Positions 34,545 through 43,261 of a stretch of DNA of 64,000 nt are shown here, piece by piece. The stretch covers positions 2,108,001 through 2,172,000 of the forward strand of contig NZ_WTYH01000001.1 of NCBI RefSeq assembly GCF_009827335.1, read 5' to 3'. The notes beneath the pieces are model-generated. The model did not search any database and was not told the origin of the DNA. It was given only the letters and a program-made list of their open reading frames with translations. How positions within the stretch are numbered: the first letter of the stretch is position 1; each line of letters begins with the position of its first letter. The position numbers were made by a program, and so were the translations under genes. The stretch comes from Aurantiacibacter arachoides (GTDB taxonomy: Bacteria > Pseudomonadota > Alphaproteobacteria > Sphingomonadales > Sphingomonadaceae).

Positions 34545-35851
34545 GTGCCGAGCACTCCGGGTAGCCACAGCACCATGGCGGGAAACAGGATGATCATCAG
34601 CAGGTGCACGAAGTCGCTGGCGAGGAAGGGCAGCACCCCGCGAAAGATCGTGCTGATCGATACGTCCTTGGCCACGCCCTGCATGATGTAGAGGTTCATC
34701 CCCAGCGGCGGGTGGACGAACCCGATCTCCATCGCGCGGGTGATGAAGATGCCGAACCAGATCGCGGTCAGCCCCGTCGCCTCCACGATGGGCAGCAGGA
34801 TCGGCGTCATCAGCAGCATCAGCGCAAGACCGTCGAGCACGGAGCCCAGCAGCAGCAGGATCAGCGCGATGAGGATAAGCGTCGCCACCTGCCCAAGCCC
34901 AAGGCCGCTGACGAGATCGCCCGCCGCCGCCGCCAGCCCCGTCACCCCGATGAAGACCGAGAAGATCAGCGCACCGATCAGGATCAGGTAGATGAGGCCG
35001 GTGGTGCGCAGCGTTTCCGAAAAGGCGTTGAACAGCGCTGCCCGGGTCAGCTTGCGGCGGATCATGGCGGTCACCAGCGCGCCCGCTGCGCCCACGGCGG
35101 CAGCCTCTGCCGGGCTGATCCAGCCCATGGCGATGCCGCCGATCACCAACGCCACGATGACGAGGATTTCCCAGATGCGCTTCAGCGATGCCAGCCGTTC
35201 GGCCCAGCTTGCCCGCTCACCCGTGGTTGCAAGACCCGGTCGCATCCGCACGAGGATGAAAACCACGATGGCGTAGAACAATGCCTGCGTAATGCCGGGG
35301 ATGATCGCCGCCGTGAACAGCGTGCCGATGCTGGTTTCGGCGATGATGCCGAACACGATCAGCGCGCCCGACGGCGGGATCATCTGGCCCAGCGTGCCGC
35401 CCGCGGCAATGGTGCCGGTCGACAGGCGGTCGTCGTATCCGCGGCGCTTCATCTCGGGATAGGCGACAAGGCCAACGGTGGCGGTCGTTGCCAGGCTCGA
35501 CCCGTTGATCGCGCCGAACCCGCCGCACCCGGCGATGGAGGCATAGGCGAGACCGCCCTTGCGATGGCCGAGGAACTTGGCCGCCGCGTCGAACAGGTCG
35601 CGGCTGGCGTCGATGGAAAAGAAGATGTGCGCCATGAACAGGAACAGCGGCAGCGTGCCGAGCTCGTACCGGGTCAGCGTGTCGATCACGACGACGCCCG
35701 CCTTGATCAGCGCGGCTTCCGGGCCGAGAACGATGGCAAGGCCGCCGATGCCGACCGCGCCCAGCACGGCGCCGATGCGCCCGCCCGCCAGCAGCAGCGC
35801 GAACAGGACGAGGATGCCCACGGCCCCGGTGGCAGCGCTGGCGTAGATCAT
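34541..35851 (-). CDS. dctM: TRAP transporter large permease DctM
   Basis: A 436-residue inner-membrane permease with about 12 hydrophobic helices. AKFLGHRKGGLAYASIAGCGGFGAINGSS and ATTATVGLVAYPEMKRRGYD (DctM signature), GTLGQMIPPSGALIVFGIIAETSIG and MEIGFVHPPLGMNLYIMQGVAK are characteristic. It uses a sodium or proton gradient to import the DctP-bound organic acid. Start ATG 35851 overlaps dctQ (ATGA). Confidence 0.95.
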   Translation of the reverse strand: MIYASAATGAVGILVLFALLLAGGRIGAVLGAVGIGGLAIVLGPEAALIKAGVVVIDTLTRYELGTLPLFLFMAHIFFSIDASRDLFDAAAKFLGHRKGGLAYASIAGCGGFGAINGSSLATTATVGLVAYPEMKRRGYDDRLSTGTIAAGGTLGQMIPPSGALIVFGIIAETSIGTLFTAAIIPGITQALFYAIVVFILVRMRPGLATTGERASWAERLASLKRIWEILVIVALVIGGIAMGWISPAEAAAVGAAGALVTAMIRRKLTRAALFNAFSETLRTTGLIYLILIGALIFSVFIGVTGLAAAAGDLVSGLGLGQVATLILIALILLLLGSVLDGLALMLLMTPILLPIVEATGLTAIWFGIFITRAMEIGFVHPPLGMNLYIMQGVAKDVSISTIFRGVLPFLASDFVHLLMIILFPAMVLWLPGVLGT

Positions 35852-36309
35852 GCAGGGTCTCGCTGTGAGGGTCGCACCAGCCGCGCCGCCAGCAGGACGG
35901 CACAGGCGAACAGGCAGACATTGGCGATGAGGCGCAGCACCAGCCACGGCACGCCGACCAGCTCGCTCTGCTCGTGACCGTTCCACAGGTCCGCCGAGAG
36001 CCAGACCGAGCCCGCCAGCAGTGCCAGCACAAAGGCCAGCGTGAGGAGGTCGGAGAGAACGTCCGCCACCCGGCGTGCGGCTGGTGACAGGCGCTCCACC
36101 ACGATGCGGACGCGGGCATGGGACAGGTCCCAGGTCGCCACCACCAGCCCGATCGAGCCGGAGACGAGCACCACGGCCTGCATGAGTTCGATGGATCCGG
36201 TCAGCGGCAGCCCGATGTGCCGCCCGATCACGGCAAAGGTATCGACCAGCGTCGCGGCCAGCAGCGCCAGCCCGCCGATCCATATCACGATGTGCCTGGC
36301 CTTGCTCAT
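35848..36309 (-). CDS. dctQ: TRAP transporter small permease DctQ
   Basis: A 153-residue membrane protein with four hydrophobic helices. It begins MSKARHIVIWIGGLALLAAT, and the arginine-containing loop SHARVRIVVERLSPAARRV between helices 2 and 3 is the DctQ signature. It overlaps CapA-like upstream and DctM downstream by 4 nt each. Together with DctM it forms the membrane part of the transporter. Confidence 0.9.
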   Translation of the reverse strand: MSKARHIVIWIGGLALLAATLVDTFAVIGRHIGLPLTGSIELMQAVVLVSGSIGLVVATWDLSHARVRIVVERLSPAARRVADVLSDLLTLAFVLALLAGSVWLSADLWNGHEQSELVGVPWLVLRLIANVCLFACAVLLAARLVRPSQRDPA

Positions 36310-37418
36310 GCGGCAATCTCCACGGTGAAATCGTCGGCAATGCGCACCGCTGGCAGGTCGGCGGCGGTGGTGATGCCTTCCACGTAACGGGCGATGGCAC
36401 GGGCACGCTCGCCCGCGGCCAGCACCGGGCGGCCCGGCGGCTCCACGTCCACGGGAACGATGGCCGCCCCCACGCTGCCATCGGCGCGCAGGGTCAGCAT
36501 GCCGATGAAGGCGTTGACGGCCTCGGGATGGAACGGCGCCAGGGGGTAGGCCGGGTCGGGCGTGAAGCCGAACATCCGCTGCCGCTGCTCGGCCCAGGCG
36601 CGGCGGCCTTCGTGGTCCTGCGTGGGCGATAGCGCGGAGGTCACCACGCAGCCGTTGCCCAGGCCATGATAGATCGGCTTGCCACGGTGAAACTCGATCC
36701 CGCGCACGATATGCGCATGGTGCGAGAGGACGGCGTCGGCGCCTGCATCGATGGCGGCCCGCGCGATCTCGCGTTCGTAGGGTTGCAGCATGGCCGGGGT
36801 ATGCACCTGCCCCTTGTGCATGGCCACCAGCACGCAGTCGGCCCCTGCCCGCGCGGCCGCGATATCGTCCAAAAGGGTCTCGAGGGCATCCGGGTGGACG
36901 CGCTCGAGACAGGCTTTGGGAGATACCGCCGCTCCATCGGCAGCGACGATAGGAAGATAGGCGCACCCCGCCCGGCCCGGCGCGGCCCAGGCCATTTCCG
37001 GCCCCACGCAGTTGTAGCTCAGCAGCGCCACGCGCCGTCCGCCGACATCGGCGAAGGCGGGCGCGCGTGCCGCTGCAAGGTCGGCCCCGGCCCCGGCGTG
37101 GGCAATGCCTGCCGCATCCAGCAGAGCGACGGTGTCGGCGATGCCCTGCGCCCCGCAATCGGCAATGTGGTTTCCGGCAAGGCTGACCATGCCGATCCCG
37201 GCGCGTGCGATGGCGGCGATGTTTTCGGGCGGTGCGCCGGGAGCAGGCACGTCGCCTGCCATCTCGTGCGCGCTGGTGGTGTGCGGCACCTCCAGATGCG
37301 CAATGCCGAGGTCGGCGGCGCGGATCGCGGGCGCGATACCCGACAGCCAGTGATCGGCATCGGGCTCGTCGAGCACGAGATCGCCGAGCACGGCTATCTG
37401 GATATCATCGTTCATCAT
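36306..37418 (-). CDS. CapA-family (metallophosphoesterase-fold) protein
   Basis: A 370-residue protein of the CapA/PgsA family. QIAVLGDLVLDEP near the N terminus, VSLAGNHIADCGAQGIADT near residue 98 and LVAMHKGQVHTPAMLQPYE plus VLSHHAHIVRGIEFHRGKPIYHG are the usual metal-binding segments. There is no signal peptide or membrane anchor, unlike capsule-linked CapA, so it is probably cytosolic. Family members are linked to polyglutamate synthesis, but here it lies within a transport and CoA-dependent catabolic operon, so an amidase, phosphodiesterase or cyclising role on the imported compound is possible. ATG 37418 or the next codon starts translation, 19 bp after the TonB receptor gene. Confidence 0.82.
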   Translation of the reverse strand: MMNDDIQIAVLGDLVLDEPDADHWLSGIAPAIRAADLGIAHLEVPHTTSAHEMAGDVPAPGAPPENIAAIARAGIGMVSLAGNHIADCGAQGIADTVALLDAAGIAHAGAGADLAAARAPAFADVGGRRVALLSYNCVGPEMAWAAPGRAGCAYLPIVAADGAAVSPKACLERVHPDALETLLDDIAAARAGADCVLVAMHKGQVHTPAMLQPYEREIARAAIDAGADAVLSHHAHIVRGIEFHRGKPIYHGLGNGCVVTSALSPTQDHEGRRAWAEQRQRMFGFTPDPAYPLAPFHPEAVNAFIGMLTLRADGSVGAAIVPVDVEPPGRPVLAAGERARAIARYVEGITTAADLPAVRIADDFTVEIAA

Positions 37419-37437
37419 GCGACCCGTGTAGCGCGGC

Positions 37438-40143
37438 TTAGAAGCGGACGCGCGCCCCCACCGCAAAGAACCGGCCCACCGGGTTGGCGGCGGTGGCATC
37501 GTAACCGCCGCTGCCGTTGCCACTGGGCGCCAGGTTCACATAGGGCGGATCCTGGTCCAGCACGTTGCGGACCTCGCCGGTCAGTTCCAGCCCGTTCAGG
37601 CGATCGAAGCCGAAAGCCTCGCCGATGCGGTAGGTTACGCTCAGGTCCACCGGCGTATAGCTGTCGACGTCCTGATTGGGCGTGACGAGGTTGTTGGTGT
37701 AGCCGCCCACGTGGGTGGCGGAGATGCGGCTGGTGAACGGCCCGTGATCCCAGTTCGCGGCGACGCGCGCCTTGAACTTCAAGGGCTGGAAGATGATGTT
37801 CAGCTGGTCCACCAGGTCGGCCTGCGGGGCCACGGCGACCTGATAGTCGGTGAGGTACGTGCCCGAGGCGCTCAGCCGGACCACGTCGTTCGCGCCGAAG
37901 TCCATGCGATAGTTCACGGTGGCGTCGATACCCCGGGTGATCGACTTGCCCAGATTGCGCGAACGGCCATCGACGAACACGTCGATATTGGCGAGGCTGC
38001 CGCCGGGGAAGGCGCCGAGCACGCCCACGCCGGCATCGATCTGCCGCTGGATTTCCGCCCGCGCCGCCGCGCCGCGCAGGATCACGTCGGTCCCGGCGAA
38101 CTGGCCTTCCTGCCCCAGGATGGTCAGGTTCGACAGGTTGGCGCTGACCTGATTGTCATAGGCGACATCGAAGTAGGTCACCGACAGGCGCAAGTCGTCG
38201 ACGGGTTCGAAGTCTGCACCGACGGACCATGTCTCCGCGGTCTCCGGGCCAAGATCGAGGTTGGGTCCCGAAAGGGCAACGCCCACCAGCGGCGCGCCGC
38301 CGGCCGGGTTCTGGTAGTTCTGCACGAACAGGTTGTTGCTGTTGCCGTAGATCTCGGGGATCGTGGGTGCGCGGAACGAGGTGCCGTAGGAGCCGCGCAG
38401 GGTCAGCCGGTCGAACGGCTCCCAGTTGATACCGAATTGCGGGTTGGTGGTATCGCCGGCATCGGAATAGCTGTCGTAACGGATGGCCGCGACCATCTCC
38501 AGCGACTGGAAGCCGGGGCGGGCGTTATCCGGCCCGAAGATCGGCACCAGCAATTCGCCATAGACCGAATCCACCGTGCGGTCGAAACTGCGGAAGGCAA
38601 TGGGCGTGGTCGGGGCGCCGCGCGCCGAACCCAGGTCCACGGTGAAATCCTGGCGCTCGTAACCCACGGCCATGCGCACCTCGCCACCGGGCAGCTGGAA
38701 CAACGGCCCGCTGGCCCCTACCTCGTAGAACGTCAGTTCGCCATCGGTAGGGGCAAGGAATATCTGGTTGAAGATGCCGTCGATCACGGACTGGCTGGTC
38801 CGCCCGCCGAACGGATCGAAGGCAGTGGCCGGGTTGGTGCTGGTGAGAGCAGCGTTGAGCGCGGCGTTGTTGATGCCGGTATAGCTGCCGGAAAAGTCGT
38901 GCGTTTCGCCGTAGGCGAACAGGCCCTCCAGCTCCCAGTCGAACGGCAGCTGCACGCGCACGCCGGGGCTGATCTGGTAGCTTTCGGCGGAACCGAACGA
39001 TTCCTGCGTCGGAATGTTCGGGCCGACGAAGGCGTAATCGACCTGGTAGCTGGTGCCGGTGAAGCCCGCCGGACGCACGAAGAACGGGTTGGTCTGCGGC
39101 ACCGTCAGGCGGGTGGAGGGATTGGCGTTCAGGCGGCGAAAGTTCCGCTTGGAATAGAAGCCGTCGTAAAACACCTCGAGCCAGTCGGTCACTTCGAAGG
39201 TGCCGGTGGAATTCACCGAATCGTAGCTCTGTTCCGGGATCAGATCCTGCCCGCTCAGCGCGTCGCAGCGATTGGCGGTGCCGGCGACAAGCGAGCCTGC
39301 CTGCGCGGCGGCGAAATTGAGCGGCAGGGCAAAAGTCGTGCCGCCCGCGATCAGCGTGCCGGGGTTGCACCGGGTAACGCGGTAGTCGTTGCCGCCGAAC
39401 GGCACCTGGTTGCTGGTGAAGAAGTCACGCTCGTCGCCGTTGAGGTTGGATCGCTCGACGTGTTCGTAGGCGACCATGAACTGCCCGCGGTCGAACCGGA
39501 TGCCGCCCGCCGCGCCGGCAGACCATTCGTCAAAGGCATGATCGTCGGAAAAGCCGTAGCGCGCAAAAGCCTCGAACCCGTCGAGGCTGCGGCGCGGGAT
39601 GATGTTGACGACGCCCGCCACCGCGTCCGAACCGTAGATGGCCGAGGCACCGTTGGCGACCACTTCCACCCGCTCCACGCCCAGCGTCGGCAGGACGGAC
39701 GGATCGGTGGAGCGCGAGTTGTTGACCACCCGGTGTCCGTCGATCAGCACCAGCGTCGCATAGGGGCCGATGCCGCGCAGGTTCACGCTGTTGCCAAAGG
39801 TGATGTTGCCCGAGCCGCCGGCCTGGCCGCGCGAGTTTTCCGACACGCCGAGATCGAAGACCTGCGGCAGTTCCTTGATGACGCGGTCGATGGTGACGTT
39901 GCCCGAGGCGGCGATTTCTTCCTGGCCAAGCACCACGGCGGTTGCACCCACCGGCGCATTGCCCTGGCTGACCCGGCTGCCGGTCACGATGATCGCGTCG
40001 GGAACGTCCTCGTCCTGCACCGGCGGCGGGGTAACGGCCTGGGCAAAGGCCGGCTGGCTGGCGACCAGCGACGCAACGGCAATGGCAAGGGCAGAGCCGC
40101 TGCGCGCAAGCGCGACGGCCGTCGAATTGGCAAGTACAGACAT
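37438..40143 (-). CDS. TonB-dependent outer-membrane receptor
   Basis: A 901-residue receptor with signal peptide (hydrophobic run ending ASQPAFAQ), a TonB-box-like segment DAIIVTGSRV, and a plug domain with LRGIGPYATLVLIDGHRVVN and VERVEVVANGASAIYGSDAVAGVVNI. The barrel ends with the usual aromatic C terminus (VGRFFAVGARVRF). Length and plug style fit the IroN/OMR family expanded in sphingomonads, which import plant-derived or xenobiotic organics as well as siderophores. GGGGAGAGG precedes ATG 40143. It is the first gene of the catabolic run, so it probably brings the pathway substrate across the outer membrane. Confidence 0.94.
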   Translation of the reverse strand: MSVLANSTAVALARSGSALAIAVASLVASQPAFAQAVTPPPVQDEDVPDAIIVTGSRVSQGNAPVGATAVVLGQEEIAASGNVTIDRVIKELPQVFDLGVSENSRGQAGGSGNITFGNSVNLRGIGPYATLVLIDGHRVVNNSRSTDPSVLPTLGVERVEVVANGASAIYGSDAVAGVVNIIPRRSLDGFEAFARYGFSDDHAFDEWSAGAAGGIRFDRGQFMVAYEHVERSNLNGDERDFFTSNQVPFGGNDYRVTRCNPGTLIAGGTTFALPLNFAAAQAGSLVAGTANRCDALSGQDLIPEQSYDSVNSTGTFEVTDWLEVFYDGFYSKRNFRRLNANPSTRLTVPQTNPFFVRPAGFTGTSYQVDYAFVGPNIPTQESFGSAESYQISPGVRVQLPFDWELEGLFAYGETHDFSGSYTGINNAALNAALTSTNPATAFDPFGGRTSQSVIDGIFNQIFLAPTDGELTFYEVGASGPLFQLPGGEVRMAVGYERQDFTVDLGSARGAPTTPIAFRSFDRTVDSVYGELLVPIFGPDNARPGFQSLEMVAAIRYDSYSDAGDTTNPQFGINWEPFDRLTLRGSYGTSFRAPTIPEIYGNSNNLFVQNYQNPAGGAPLVGVALSGPNLDLGPETAETWSVGADFEPVDDLRLSVTYFDVAYDNQVSANLSNLTILGQEGQFAGTDVILRGAAARAEIQRQIDAGVGVLGAFPGGSLANIDVFVDGRSRNLGKSITRGIDATVNYRMDFGANDVVRLSASGTYLTDYQVAVAPQADLVDQLNIIFQPLKFKARVAANWDHGPFTSRISATHVGGYTNNLVTPNQDVDSYTPVDLSVTYRIGEAFGFDRLNGLELTGEVRNVLDQDPPYVNLAPSGNGSGGYDATAANPVGRFFAVGARVRF

Positions 40144-40232
40144 AACCTCTCCCCGGTGCGATTTCCTCTTGCGAGGGACACATCTCGAATGTCGGCGCTG
40201 TCCGCGCATCGCAGGCGGCTTGCAAATGAAAT

Positions 40233-40964
40233 ATGGACGACAAGATTGTTGACAATATCATTGGCGATACGCAGGCTGCCCGGATGCAGGATGCCATCGA
40301 GAGACTCGCCAAGCGCGGGCCCAGCGCCGCCGATATCGCCGACTGGATCCGTTCGCAGATACGCGGCAACCGCCTTGTCCCCGGCCAGCGGCTGATTGAG
40401 GTCGACATCATCCGGCAGACCGGCGGCAGCCGCTTCAAGGTGCGCGAGGCATATCAGCGCCTGGCCGCGGAGGGGCTGCTGGAGATCGAGGAATATCGCG
40501 GCGCCAGCGTGCGCGGCACGTCCATGGCCGAGGTGCGGCAGCTCTATCGCGCCCGCGCCGCGCTGGAAGGGCTGTGTGCTGGCGATTTCGTGCGCAAGGC
40601 GACGGACGACCAGATCGCCCGGCTGGAGGAGGTGGCGCGCGCGATGGAGGAATGCGTGGAGGCCGGGCGGCCGGAAGACTTTGCCCGCATCAATGCCGAA
40701 TGGCACACCCTGCTGATGCACGGCGCGGGCAACTTCGCCATCGAGGATATCGTCAGGCGGCTCAACACGCCGGTGCATCACCTGCAGTTCGGCACCTTCT
40801 ATCGCGGCGAACGATTGCGCGAAGCGGCACGCGATCACCGCCACATCCTGGCCGCGATCCAGGCCCGCGACGCCGACGCCGCCGAACGGGCCATGCGCCA
40901 GCACGTGGAGAACGGCCTCGTCTTCTTGAGCGAGCTTGACCGCGCCGTGCACCTGGAGGCCTGA
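40233..40964 (+). CDS. GntR-family transcription regulator, FCD (FadR) subfamily
   Basis: A 243-residue regulator. The winged helix-turn-helix lies at about residues 30-85 (ADIADWIRSQIRGNRLVPGQ, then GGSRFKVREAYQRLAAEGLLEIEEYRGASV), followed by an alpha-helical FCD ligand domain. Histidines/aspartate for metal-assisted binding of a carboxylic acid appear in EWHTLLMHGAGN, HHLQFGTFYRGE and DHRHILAAI. It is transcribed away from the TonB/TRAP catabolic run and most likely represses it until an acid intermediate binds. ATG 40233 and in-frame ATG 40284 are both possible starts, neither with a strong ribosome binding site; the second would leave the nearby palindrome non-coding. Confidence 0.9.
   Translation: MDDKIVDNIIGDTQAARMQDAIERLAKRGPSAADIADWIRSQIRGNRLVPGQRLIEVDIIRQTGGSRFKVREAYQRLAAEGLLEIEEYRGASVRGTSMAEVRQLYRARAALEGLCAGDFVRKATDDQIARLEEVARAMEECVEAGRPEDFARINAEWHTLLMHGAGNFAIEDIVRRLNTPVHHLQFGTFYRGERLREAARDHRHILAAIQARDADAAERAMRQHVENGLVFLSELDRAVHLEA
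40245..40256. promoter_or_regulatory. Candidate GntR/FCD operator palindrome
   Basis: The 12-nt sequence ATTGTTGACAAT is a 5-bp inverted repeat with a 2-nt spacer, resembling the TTGTNNACAA sites bound by FadR-subfamily regulators. On the minus strand it overlaps a TTGTCA that could serve as -35, with TATTTC 16 nt downstream toward the TonB receptor gene. Position between divergent regulator and operon fits an operator; it is a prediction. Confidence 0.4.
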
Positions 40965-41023
40965 CGCGCCTTCCCTGCGCAAGCCTTGCCTTTACCCGCC
41001 GCGCCAATTACATACCAGCCGAT

Positions 41024-41623
41024 ATGGAAAAGCTTGCAGTCAGAGGTCGCCCGCGCGAATTCGATCCCGATACGGCTCTCGCCGCGGCACTGCTGGTGTT
41101 CTGGACGAAGGGATACGAAGGCGCGTCGCTGTCGGACCTGACGGAGGCGATGGGCATCACCCGCCCCAGCCTCTACGCCGCATTCGGCAACAAGGAGGCG
41201 CTGTTCCGCCAGGCGCTCGATCTCTACCAACGGGACAAGACCGCCTACATCGGCGAGGCCGTGCGCGAGCCGACCGCCCGGGCCGTGGCGCAGTACATGC
41301 TGCAAGGCGCGGTCGATACCGCCACCGGCGGGGAATGCCGCGGGTGCATGGGCGTGATTTCCACCGTCGCCTGCCAGAGCGTGGAGCCCTCCATCCGCGA
41401 TGACGTCAACCAGCGCGCGGAAAGCGCAAAGGCGCTGATTGTCGAGCGGATGCAGCAGGCGATCGACGCGGGCGAATTCCCCGCGCCCACACAAGCCCAG
41501 GCCATCACCCGCTACCTGTTGGCCATCATGCAGGGCATCTCCGTCCAGGCGCAGGCGGGTGCCAGCGAGGACGACCTGCGCCAGCTTGTCGCGGTTGCTC
41601 TGGCGGGCTGGCCCTCCCGGTAA
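41024..41623 (+). CDS. TetR-family transcription regulator
   Basis: A 199-residue TetR repressor. The N-terminal helix-turn-helix is clear: DTALAAALLVFWTKGYEGAS, then LSDLTEAMGITRPSLYAAFGNKEALFRQAL. The opening VRGRPREFD and the helical C-terminal domain with GGECRGCMGVIST are typical of the subgroup next to RND pumps. Located 255 bp before and in the same direction as a tripartite efflux operon, it probably represses that operon and perhaps itself. Confidence 0.9.
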   Translation: MEKLAVRGRPREFDPDTALAAALLVFWTKGYEGASLSDLTEAMGITRPSLYAAFGNKEALFRQALDLYQRDKTAYIGEAVREPTARAVAQYMLQGAVDTATGGECRGCMGVISTVACQSVEPSIRDDVNQRAESAKALIVERMQQAIDAGEFPAPTQAQAITRYLLAIMQGISVQAQAGASEDDLRQLVAVALAGWPSR

Positions 41624-41678
41624 TCTGCTGATTTTGCTGCACTGCGCAAAAAAATACCGGGCGATATAGAATTAGCGC

Positions 41679-41706
41679 TTGACCTGAACCTCACATAACA
41701 TACTTT
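41679..41706 (+). promoter_or_regulatory. Candidate sigma70 promoter of the RND operon
   Basis: TTGACC at 41679-41684 and TACTTT at 41701-41706 are 16 nt apart in the 255-bp space between tetR and the adaptor gene. This region is locally AT-rich and has repeated TATAGAA words at about 41665 and 41711, which may belong to a TetR-type operator. Weak, sequence-only prediction. Confidence 0.35.
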
Positions 41707-41878
41707 GCGGTATAGAAAGCTGCCGGCACGCTCCTTCGACCCGGGGAGGTGCCGTCAGTGCGATGCTGCGCATGCGGCATCGTGCCGCCTGGCCCAACTC
41801 CAGTTCCCGATCATCCGTCGCCGCCCGGCGCCCGGACGAACCAGCTTGCGCCCGAGGTCCGGCGCGAAGGAATTTCGC

Positions 41879-43198
41879 ATGTTCGACACACCTTTCGATA
41901 CCCGGGCAGACGAGCGTGATCGCGCCTTTGCCGAGGCGGACGATAACCTGGAACCCTACGAAGGCGACCACGACCAACAGGCCCCGCTTCCGGCAACGGA
42001 GGCTCCCCCTCCCCGCCGGCGCCGGTTGTGGGTAATGCTGGCCATCGTCGTCGTGATAGCCGCGGCATGGTGGCTGCTGCGCGGCGACGCGGTGCCCGCG
42101 GCCGCGCCGCCCATGGCAGAGGTGACCGTGGCCACTCCGCTACAACGCGAAATCACCGAATGGGACGAATTCATCGGCCGATTCGAGGCGAGCAAGAGCG
42201 TCGAGGTGCGCCCGCAGGTCTCCGGCCAGGTAACCGCGGTGCATTTCACCGATGGGCAGTTCGTGCGCCAGGGTGCCCCGCTTTTCACCATCGATGCACG
42301 ATCCTATCGTGCCAGCCTGGCCGAGGCGCAGGCCGGGGTCGCCAGCGCATCGAGCGCACTGGCCCTGTCGCGCAGCAACCTGGCCCGCGCCCAGCGCCTG
42401 ATCGCGGAAGACGCCATCGCCGCGACAGAGATCGACCGGTTGCAGGCGGAAGTGCGCGCCAACCAGGCTGCGCTCGCCGCCGCGCAGGCGCAGGTCCGCT
42501 CACGCGATCTGGAGGTTGAATTCACCACCGTCCGCGCGCCAATTTCAGGCCGCATTTCCGATCGCCGGGTGGACGCGGGCAACCTCGTCGCCGCCGGGGC
42601 GGGAGAGGCCGCCACCCTGCTGACCACCATCAACGCGGTCGATCCGATCTACTTCGAATTCGAAGGGTCGGAAGCCATGTTCCTGCGGGCACGGCGCGAG
42701 GGCCTGGATGCCGGGGCCGAAGTCGACATCCGCCTGGCGGACGAGAGCGACTATCGCTGGCACGGCACGCTCGATTTCACCGACAATGCGCTCGACCAGC
42801 GCAGCGGCACCATCCGCGCGCGCGCTATCGTCCGCAATGGTGAGGGGTTCCTTGCCCCCGGCCTGTTCGGCAACATGCGCCTCGCCACCGGCGGCACGCA
42901 TCAGGCCCTGCTGGTCCCCGACGCCGCCGTTGCCACCGACCAGACGCGCAAGCTGCTGATGGTGGTCGATGCGCAGGGCACGGTCGCGGCGCGCGAGGTG
43001 CAACTGGGCCCCATCGTCGACGGCCTGCGGGTGATCGAATCCGGATTGGCACCGACCGACCGGGTCGTCATTTCCGGGATGCAGATGGCCATGCCGGGCC
43101 AGCCGGTGCGCACCCGGCCCGGAAGGATCGCCCCGCCGCCGGGCGCAGGCGCGGACCGTCAGCCGCCAGCCGCCGGATCGCCTGCCGCGGCCCGCTAG
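41879..43198 (+). CDS. RND efflux periplasmic adaptor (membrane fusion protein)
   Basis: A 439-residue HlyD/AcrA-like adaptor. A cytosolic acidic N-terminal part (about 50 residues) and one membrane anchor (LWVMLAIVVVIAAAWWLL) precede the barrel-sandwich domain (VEVRPQVSGQVTAVHFTDGQ, DARSYRASLAEAQAG). These are followed by the hairpin (about residues 155-215), TTVRAPISGRISDRRVDAGN and the beta-barrel. It is anchored by a helix and not by a lipid as AcrA is. AAGGA precedes ATG 41879. It forms a pump with the following two genes. Confidence 0.93.
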   Translation: MFDTPFDTRADERDRAFAEADDNLEPYEGDHDQQAPLPATEAPPPRRRRLWVMLAIVVVIAAAWWLLRGDAVPAAAPPMAEVTVATPLQREITEWDEFIGRFEASKSVEVRPQVSGQVTAVHFTDGQFVRQGAPLFTIDARSYRASLAEAQAGVASASSALALSRSNLARAQRLIAEDAIAATEIDRLQAEVRANQAALAAAQAQVRSRDLEVEFTTVRAPISGRISDRRVDAGNLVAAGAGEAATLLTTINAVDPIYFEFEGSEAMFLRARREGLDAGAEVDIRLADESDYRWHGTLDFTDNALDQRSGTIRARAIVRNGEGFLAPGLFGNMRLATGGTHQALLVPDAAVATDQTRKLLMVVDAQGTVAAREVQLGPIVDGLRVIESGLAPTDRVVISGMQMAMPGQPVRTRPGRIAPPPGAGADRQPPAAGSPAAAR

Positions 43199-43261
43199 CC
43201 GGCACGCCCCCTCTCCCGATCTGCCGACCCGCTGTTTCCCTTTGCCCCGACGGAGGCCCCC

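Noticed and set aside
37711..40395. An 894-codon plus-strand frame opposite the TonB receptor gene
   Set aside because: Antisense shadow of the clearly conserved TonB receptor; no ribosome binding site and biased composition.
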